A stretch of DNA of 64,000 bases from contig CP064970.1 in NCBI GenBank assembly GCA_016699305.1, forward strand, positions 248,001 to 312,000, given 5' to 3'. This DNA is from Alphaproteobacteria bacterium (GTDB lineage Bacteria; Pseudomonadota; Alphaproteobacteria; GCA-016699305). Of this stretch, positions 58,856 through 64,000 are shown piece by piece; within the stretch, counting starts at the first letter, position 1, and each line of letters opens with the position of its first letter. The notes beneath the pieces are model-generated. The model saw only the letters and a program-made list of their open reading frames with translations. It did no database searches and was not told where the DNA came from. The translations under genes and the position numbers were made by a program.

Positions 58856-59772
58856 CAGGGCATACCGGAGGATTTGGCAGGCGCGCCGTTGTTGGGCGGC
58901 GGCGATGCCGTTTTAAGTCCCGCCAATAAGGTATTCGTCGTGCGGAAATCCACCAAACGCAGAACATCCAGCCGATCAAGTCCAGCCGTCAGGGAAATCT
59001 GAACACGATTGCCCTTCACATCAGCCACCACGCCAACGACCAAATCCGCCGGGAAAATGCCGCCCTGGCCTGAGGTCACCACGCGGTCCCCCGGCTTGGC
59101 CTCAAAATCCGTGGGCAAATAAATCAATGAGGGACGTGCGCTACCATCACCGGCCAGGATGGCCTGTACACGGGCACTGCCCACCGTAACCGGCAGGCGC
59201 GATATAGAATCCGTCAGCAACAGAATGCGAGAAGACCAAGTCCCGGACTCGATGACGCGCCCGGCCACGCCATCGCCGCTCATGGCCACCAACCCGGTAC
59301 GGACGCCGTCGCGCTCGCCTGCCGTCACAATCACGCTGCGACGAAAAGGTCCGCCAGGATCCGAGATGACGCGCGCGGAAATAAAGCTGACCGATGGGTC
59401 GGGCTTAAAGTTCATCAGGCCACGCAGCGAGGCATTCTCAGCCTGCAGATTCAAGGCCAATTGCTGCCATTGCTTTAGATGCTCAACTTCCGCCCTTAGG
59501 CGTTCGTTATCGCTGTATATCTGTGAGGCATGCTCCAGCCCAAGAAGGCCCTGATTCATGGTGTCCACCGGACGCGACAGCGCATCCAACAGAGGAGCGA
59601 AGGCATCCATGGTGCGTGTACGCGCACGACTGACGGTATCGGGATGGGCCTGCCCATAAAATAGCATGCCGACAGCGATCAGCACGGCTGCCGTGAACGA
59701 CATGCGCTGTGTAAATTCTCTATTATTGCCAATCAGCCAGGCCATCGCCATGGTCTGACGCCAGTCGCGCAT
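58855..59772 (-). CDS. mreC: Rod shape-determining protein MreC
   Basis: 305 residues from ATG 59772 (a TTG at 59796 would add eight). One N-terminal membrane helix (MSFTAAVLIAVGMLFYG), a coiled coil near 65-105 (SDNERLRAEVEHLKQW), then the beta-barrel domains: VSFISARVISDPGGPFRRSV, VTAGERDGVRTGLVAMSGDG and SGQGGIFPADLVVGVV. MreC is a periplasmic scaffold for cell-wall elongation. mreB, its usual upstream partner, is not adjacent; the divergent gene is trxB. Confidence 0.93.
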   Translation of the reverse strand: MRDWRQTMAMAWLIGNNREFTQRMSFTAAVLIAVGMLFYGQAHPDTVSRARTRTMDAFAPLLDALSRPVDTMNQGLLGLEHASQIYSDNERLRAEVEHLKQWQQLALNLQAENASLRGLMNFKPDPSVSFISARVISDPGGPFRRSVIVTAGERDGVRTGLVAMSGDGVAGRVIESGTWSSRILLLTDSISRLPVTVGSARVQAILAGDGSARPSLIYLPTDFEAKPGDRVVTSGQGGIFPADLVVGVVADVKGNRVQISLTAGLDRLDVLRLVDFRTTNTLLAGLKTASPPPNNGAPAKSSGMP

Positions 59773-59988
59773 GCTTTGCCCATCCTGCTGAATCAAGAGA
59801 CCGAACCGATATTTTTTCTACGCCGATTTGCGGTCGTCTTCAACCACCGAATTGGGAAAAACTTGCCCCATGTGGTCTTTCCGACAACATGCCCCAGCCT
59901 TCGGCTTTTCCCTTGGGCGCAGGATATGCTAAGCCTGAGCGCGACTCGACTCGCATCGCCCTGCTGGCATAAAGGATCCAAGGCCGCC

Positions 59989-60972
59989 ATGACCACACCC
60001 ATCCCTACCACGCAAACCGCGCAGATTCTGATTATCGGGGCGGGACCGGCAGGCTATACGGCCGCGATCTATGCCGCGCGCGCCAATCGTCAACCCGTTG
60101 TTTTGCAAGGAATGCAGCCCGGCGGTCAGTTGACCATCACCAGCGATGTCGAAAATTTTCCCGGTTTTGCCGAGCCTGTGCAAGGTCCCTGGTTAATGGA
60201 GCAAATGTCAGCCCAGGCGGCACATGTTGGCACCAAATTGGAGGCAGATACCGCCTCACGGGTTGATTTTAATCAATATCCTTTTGTTATTGAAACGGAT
60301 AGTGGCGTCACATGGCATGCCCATGTGGTGATCATCTGCACGGGCGCTCAGGCACGCTGGCTGAACGTGGCAGGTGAGCAGGAGTTTCGTGGCTATGGCG
60401 TATCGGCTTGCGCCACATGTGACGGTTTCTTCTTTCGCGGTAAGGATGTGGCTGTGGTCGGCGGGGGAAATTCTGCGCTGGAGGAGGCTTTATTCCTCAC
60501 CAATTTTGCCAAAACGGTGACACTGGTTCACCGACGCGATTCTTTCCGGGGCGAGAAGGTGCTGCATCAGCGCGTGATGAATCATCCCAAGATTCGCGTG
60601 CGTTGGAACAGCGTGGTGGACGAGGTATTGGGCACCATCCAGGGCTCTTTGCGCAGCGTGACCGGCTTACGCCTGAAGGACACGGTGACGGGCGCGCTGA
60701 GCGACATGCCCGCCGATGGGGTATTCGTGGCCATTGGTCACGATCCAGCCACCGCCTTGTTTCATGGACAGGTGCAGACAGACAAAGAAGGCTATATCCT
60801 GACCAAACCGGATTCGACGGCGACCAATATTCCCGGCGTTTTCGCCGCCGGCGATGTGAAAGATCGGGTATTCCGCCAAGCGGTGACGGCGGCGGGTATG
60901 GGATGCATGGCGGCTTTGGAGGCCGAACACTTCCTGGCCATGCGGGAAAGCGATTCGTCTGCGGCAGTCTGA
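59989..60972 (+). CDS. trxB: Thioredoxin reductase
   Basis: 327 residues from ATG 59989, with AAGGATCCAAGG upstream; the frame is open further upstream without homology. FAD site IIGAGPAGYTAAIYAARA, the redox pair Cys141-Ala-Thr-Cys144 in SACATCDGFFF, NADPH-binding GGGNSALEEALFL and the C-terminal GVFAAGDVKDRVFRQAV. It reduces thioredoxin with NADPH in the cytoplasm. It is divergent from mreC and 17 bases ahead of the PH-domain gene. Confidence 0.96.
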   Translation: MTTPIPTTQTAQILIIGAGPAGYTAAIYAARANRQPVVLQGMQPGGQLTITSDVENFPGFAEPVQGPWLMEQMSAQAAHVGTKLEADTASRVDFNQYPFVIETDSGVTWHAHVVIICTGAQARWLNVAGEQEFRGYGVSACATCDGFFFRGKDVAVVGGGNSALEEALFLTNFAKTVTLVHRRDSFRGEKVLHQRVMNHPKIRVRWNSVVDEVLGTIQGSLRSVTGLRLKDTVTGALSDMPADGVFVAIGHDPATALFHGQVQTDKEGYILTKPDSTATNIPGVFAAGDVKDRVFRQAVTAAGMGCMAALEAEHFLAMRESDSSAAV

Positions 60973-60989
60973 TCGAGGAAAGAAAAAAG

Positions 60990-61550
60990 ATGTCCAGTTA
61001 TACGCGCTCTGTCTTAATGCCTGGAGAACAAATCCGCGCTCATGGCGTGCTGCACTGGGTGATGTTCTTGCAGCCTCTGCTGCTGACGGCGATCGGCGGG
61101 GCTTTTGCGGTTGCCGCGCCCAAAATGGGCGGGTTGCCGTTGCCGGATCTTTTGAAGACTGGGGCCATGCCCGAAATTCCCGTGGATAAATTGGGTTCGT
61201 GGTTGGCTATGGGCGTGGTGATGATGGGCGTGGTCAGTCTGCTGATCGCTTTCTTAAGACAAGTTACGACCGAGATCGTCCTGACCAATCGTCGAGTGAT
61301 CATGAAGGTCGGGATCATCCAGCGTTCGACAGTAGAAATTCTGTTGGCGAAAGTCGAAAGTGCCAGCATCCATCAAAGCATCCTGGGACGGCTCATGGGA
61401 TTTGGCAACGTTCTGGTGCATGGCACGGGCGGTGCTATGTCGCCCATTCGCTGCATCACCTCTCCGATTGAGTTTCATAACGTTTTGATGATGCTGATTG
61501 AGAAAGCGCGCGTCCACCGCGAGGATGTCAGTCATGATCTTCACGGATGA
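60990..61550 (+). CDS. PH-domain (bPH2) membrane protein
   Basis: 186 residues from ATG 60990 with GAGGAAAG upstream. Two hydrophobic helices lie near residues 23-47 (HWVMFLQPLLLTAIGGAFAV) and 72-97 (LAMGVVMMGVVSLLIAFLRQ), followed by a bacterial PH-like domain: TTEIVLTNRRVIMKVGIIQR, EILLAKVESASIHQSILGRL, GFGNVLVHGTGG. Such proteins are common and mostly uncharacterised. Same strand and 17 bases after trxB, so probably one transcript. Confidence 0.85.
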   Translation: MSSYTRSVLMPGEQIRAHGVLHWVMFLQPLLLTAIGGAFAVAAPKMGGLPLPDLLKTGAMPEIPVDKLGSWLAMGVVMMGVVSLLIAFLRQVTTEIVLTNRRVIMKVGIIQRSTVEILLAKVESASIHQSILGRLMGFGNVLVHGTGGAMSPIRCITSPIEFHNVLMMLIEKARVHREDVSHDLHG

Positions 61551-61551
61551 T

Positions 61552-61585
61552 GAGGCATCCCAAGCCCCCCAGCTCAGGATGCCTC
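61552..61585. terminator. Hairpin between the convergent PH-domain gene and leuA
   Basis: GAGGCATCC at 61552-61560 pairs perfectly with GGATGCCTC at 61577-61585 across a 16-base loop. It lies at the ends of two convergent genes, a suitable place for a bidirectional terminator, but no T-run follows. Confidence 0.4.
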
Positions 61586-61615
61586 TGCTACTGTCTTGAT
61601 GAATTTATCTTTGTT

Positions 61616-63382
61616 TCAGCCGATGTTGTTCCTCTCGGGTCTGCCGGATTGAACATCAACCGGGCGGTGGCTGGTTGGTTCGACGGACAGTTTCGGGAAC
61701 CGCGCATCGATATCCAACTTGCCTTGCCGCGCCGCACGATTGACGCCGCCCAGCACGGCCAGGACCGAGGCCGTGGTGGTGTTCTCGTGAATGCCAACGC
61801 CCCATAGCTTGCTGCCGTCTTTAACACCGATTTCCACAAAAGCGATGGCCTTGGCGTTCGAGCCTTGCCCCATGGAACGTTCTTCGAAGTTACGAACATC
61901 AATCGGCAGACTCAAAGCATTGACGACGGCGTCAACCGGTCCGTTGCCTTCGCCGGTTACGCTTTGTTCTTGCCCGCCGATCTGCAGAGTTAGCCCGACT
62001 TTCTGGACGCGATCATCGCCATTTTGGCTAAAGCGGTGGCGGGAATGAGCGATTGGGTCTTTGGGGTGCCCCAGATATTCATCGCGGAATATCTGTCCGA
62101 TATCGTCGGTTGTCACCTCACGGCCTGTCGCTTCGGCTCGTGCCTGCACCATGTTGCTGAACTCGATCTGGAAGCCGCGCGGGGTTTGGATGCCGCCCAA
62201 GGATTGCTCCAGAAGATAGGCCGCGCCAGCTTTGCCCGATTGGCTGTTGACTCGGATGACGGCCTCATAGGAACGACCCAAATCTTTCGGATCAATGGGA
62301 AGATAGGGTACATCCCAATGCTGCTGTGCGTGACTCTCTCCGGGCATATTCTTGCGGATCGCGTCCTGATGCGATCCTGAAAACGCCGTGAAGACCAGCT
62401 CACCGGCATAGGGGTGACGCGCCCCTACGGGAATCTTCGTCAATTCCTCGACAGTGGCGATGACCTCGTCCATGTTCGAGAAATCAAGGCCGGGGCTGAT
62501 GCCTTGCGTGTAGAGGTTCAAGGCCATGGTGACAAGATCGACATTGCCCGTTCGCTCGCCATTGCCGAACAGGCAGCCTTCCACGCGGTCCGCGCCCGCC
62601 AGCAACCCCTGTTCCGCCGCTGCCACAGCCGTGCCGCGATCATTATGGGGATGCAGACTGATGATGGCGGAATCGCGTTTGTCTAATAGACGGCCCATGC
62701 ATTCGATCATGTCGGCATAGGCGTTGGGCGTACTGGCCTCAACCGTGGCCGGTAGATTCAAGATCACCTTGCGCTGTGGAGACGCGCCCCACGCATCCAT
62801 GACCGCGCCACAGATAGACTGGGCATAGGTCAGCTCGGTTTGGCTGAAGACTTCGGGACTGAACTCTAGGGCAAAATCTGTCCGTGGCTGTTTTTGCGCC
62901 AATTCGCGGATCAGCTTCACGCTGTCCACGGCCATATCGATGACGTCCTGCTTAGACATCCCTAACACGCTGTCACGGAATTTAGGTGCCGTGGCCGCAT
63001 AGACATGCACGATGGCTTTTTTTGCGCCGCGCAGAGATTCCATGGTGCGACGAATAAGGGGCGCGCGCGCCTGGGTCAGGACTTGGATCGTCACATCATC
63101 CGGGATGCGGTCTTCCTCGATCAAACGTCGAACGAAATCGAAGTCGGGTTGCGAGGCGGAAGGGAAGGACACTTCGATTTCCTTGAAGCCAATCTCAGTC
63201 AGCATGTCGAACATGCGAAGCTTGGCGTCAATGCCCATCGGTTCACGAAGAGCTTGATTGCCGTCGCGCAGATCCGTGCTTAACCAGATCGGCGGCTTCG
63301 TGATGGTCCGCGCGGGCCATTGGCGATTTTGCAAGGGAATGGGTTGAAACGGACGGTATTTGGTTTCGGGATTCTCCAACAT
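61616..63382 (-). CDS. leuA: 2-isopropylmalate synthase (long LeuA form)
   Basis: 588 residues of the long LeuA2 type. TIM barrel: STDLRDGNQALREPMGIDAK, EIEVSFPSASQPDFDF, LTQARAPLIRRTME, LHPHNDRGTAVAAAEQGLLA and EGCLFGNGERTGNVDLVTMA with metal-binding residues. The C-terminal part (GEGNGPVDAVVNAL, VGIHENTTTASVLAVLGGVN) is the regulatory leucine-binding domain. It condenses acetyl-CoA with 2-oxoisovalerate, the first committed step of leucine synthesis. ATG 63382 has GGGGAGAG upstream. A short Leu-rich leader frame may precede it. Confidence 0.95.
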   Translation of the reverse strand: MLENPETKYRPFQPIPLQNRQWPARTITKPPIWLSTDLRDGNQALREPMGIDAKLRMFDMLTEIGFKEIEVSFPSASQPDFDFVRRLIEEDRIPDDVTIQVLTQARAPLIRRTMESLRGAKKAIVHVYAATAPKFRDSVLGMSKQDVIDMAVDSVKLIRELAQKQPRTDFALEFSPEVFSQTELTYAQSICGAVMDAWGASPQRKVILNLPATVEASTPNAYADMIECMGRLLDKRDSAIISLHPHNDRGTAVAAAEQGLLAGADRVEGCLFGNGERTGNVDLVTMALNLYTQGISPGLDFSNMDEVIATVEELTKIPVGARHPYAGELVFTAFSGSHQDAIRKNMPGESHAQQHWDVPYLPIDPKDLGRSYEAVIRVNSQSGKAGAAYLLEQSLGGIQTPRGFQIEFSNMVQARAEATGREVTTDDIGQIFRDEYLGHPKDPIAHSRHRFSQNGDDRVQKVGLTLQIGGQEQSVTGEGNGPVDAVVNALSLPIDVRNFEERSMGQGSNAKAIAFVEIGVKDGSKLWGVGIHENTTTASVLAVLGGVNRAARQGKLDIDARFPKLSVEPTSHRPVDVQSGRPERNNIG

Positions 63383-63453
63383 ATGCGCTCTCCCCTAGGT
63401 GGGTGTGTGACGTGTGGCTCAACGATATGGGGGGAGGGGAGGGTATGTGCGCG

Positions 63454-63531
63454 CTATGCACGCAGAAACAGCGCCTGCAGGCCCGTAAAGAGCCAGCTCG
63501 TCAACGAGAAGGTGGCGACTGCGTAAGTCAT
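63454..63531 (-). CDS. Candidate leader peptide upstream of leuA
   Basis: A 25-codon frame, ATG 63531 to TAG 63454, reads MTYAVATFSLTSWLFTGL then QALFLRA and has five leucine codons. It ends 71 bases before the leuA start. Leucine-rich leaders that control leuA by attenuation are known in proteobacteria. No ribosome site is clear and no full terminator/antiterminator pair could be drawn by eye, so it may be chance. Confidence 0.25.
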   Translation of the reverse strand: MTYAVATFSLTSWLFTGLQALFLRA

Positions 63532-63590
63532 GCGATGACTATAAACGCAAAACCGGCCCGATCGTCAAGAGCCATTGGTTTCAGTTGCCC

Positions 63591-63998
63591 TCAGCTTTGA
63601 AATTGCTCACGCAGAATCCGCTCCGCCAGGCTGTGTTCGGGGTCGAACAATAGGTTCAGGGCCAGGGAACGATCTTCGCTTACCTGGACGCGGCCGACGC
63701 GGCGCGCCTCGGTGATATCGGCGGCGGCGCTGACGGGGCGTTTGGAAGGCTCCAGCACCTCAATGGTGATCTCGCTGCGTGCAGCCACCAATGCGCCGCG
63801 CCAGCGCCTGGGACGGAAAGGGTTGATCGGCGTCAGGGCCAGCATATTGGCTTCCAAAGGTAAAATAGTGCCATGGGCCGAGAAGTTATAGGCCGTGCTG
63901 CCCGCGGGCGTGGCCACGATGATGCCGTCGCTGATCATTTCCTCTAACCGCACTACGCCATCCACGGATACGCGCAATTTGGCCGCTTGGCGGCTTTC
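63591..63998 (-). CDS. nadK: NAD kinase, C-terminal part (partial)
   Basis: The frame is open to the right edge; about 135 codons lie inside. VVRLEEMISDGIIVATPAGS followed by TAYNFSAHG is the NADK signature around the substrate site, and LTPINPFRPRRWRGALV matches the later conserved strand. The enzyme phosphorylates NAD to NADP with ATP in the cytoplasm. Residue count and start lie outside the window. It points leftward, towards leuA, 208 bases away. Confidence 0.92.
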   Translation of the reverse strand, partial: ESRQAAKLRVSVDGVVRLEEMISDGIIVATPAGSTAYNFSAHGTILPLEANMLALTPINPFRPRRWRGALVAARSEITIEVLEPSKRPVSAAADITEARRVGRVQVSEDRSLALNLLFDPEHSLAERILREQFQS

Positions 63999-64000
63999 GC

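Noticed and set aside
1..64000. CRISPR arrays, rRNA genes and prophage structural genes
   Set aside because: No regularly spaced direct repeats, rRNA signatures or capsid/tail proteins were seen anywhere in the window.

Overview
The window looks like the chromosome of a free-living alphaproteobacterium. The ntrY-ntrX pair beside dusB, cobalamin-dependent MetH with a PduO-type cobalamin adenosyltransferase, an LdtR-like MarR regulator and the protein signatures all point there. GC-rich housekeeping genes are broken up by visibly more AT-rich accessory stretches. No species is claimed.

Layout. 1-3205: end of metH, then a decayed stretch (truncated tRNA-Lys, a ParB-like hypothetical gene, a frameshifted metal-binding-protein remnant, a perfect hairpin) and a DEAD-box helicase. 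3695-11298: clpP-tig, tRNA-Leu, ppa with a strong terminator, a TPR/SPOR lipoprotein whose stop codon coincides with the end of an IS remnant, a TetR regulator, dnaB and tRNA-Arg. 11370-22395: integrase remnant, esterase, SIMPL protein, tyrS, MarR regulator, a MITE-like element, two unknown genes, metF, a cell-wall amidase, and a leftward degP-like/rarA/small ORF/cobalamin adenosyltransferase run. 22470-30359: a compact leftward seven-gene operon for a complex-I/hydrogenase-4-like membrane complex. 30854-35863: ybaB and dusB, fis-like, ntrY, ntrX. 35937-38356: tRNA-Thr, then an IS3-family element flanked by two truncated genes. 38561-54907: leftward surface-polysaccharide cluster (membrane glycosyltransferase, flippase, fused amidotransferase, methyltransferase, GT2, nucleotide-sugar dehydrogenase, 1389-residue multi-GT protein, coiled-coil protein, membrane spermidine-synthase fusion). 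55083-64000: cheY-cheB-cheR, mreC-mreD-rlmJ, trxB, a PH-domain membrane protein, leuA and the end of nadK.

How the genes work together. The Hyf-like operon encodes two antiporter-like subunits, the NuoH-like and NuoK-like membrane subunits, and the NuoCD-like and NuoB-like peripheral subunits. The large subunit has lost three of the four cysteines that hold the NiFe site, so the operon most resembles the non-hydrogenase Ehr type. It also contains a DUF4188-like gene that is not a standard subunit. The polysaccharide cluster has the parts to make, modify, assemble and flip a glycan containing oxidised N-acetyl sugars. The dusB/fis-like/ntrYX block combines the gammaproteobacterial dusB-fis arrangement with alphaproteobacterial ntrYX.

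Most interesting points: the Ehr-like complex with its embedded DUF4188 gene, the dusB-fis-ntrYX arrangement, the class II glutaminase fused to a WbpG-like synthetase, and a series of mobile-element scars at or near tRNA genes.
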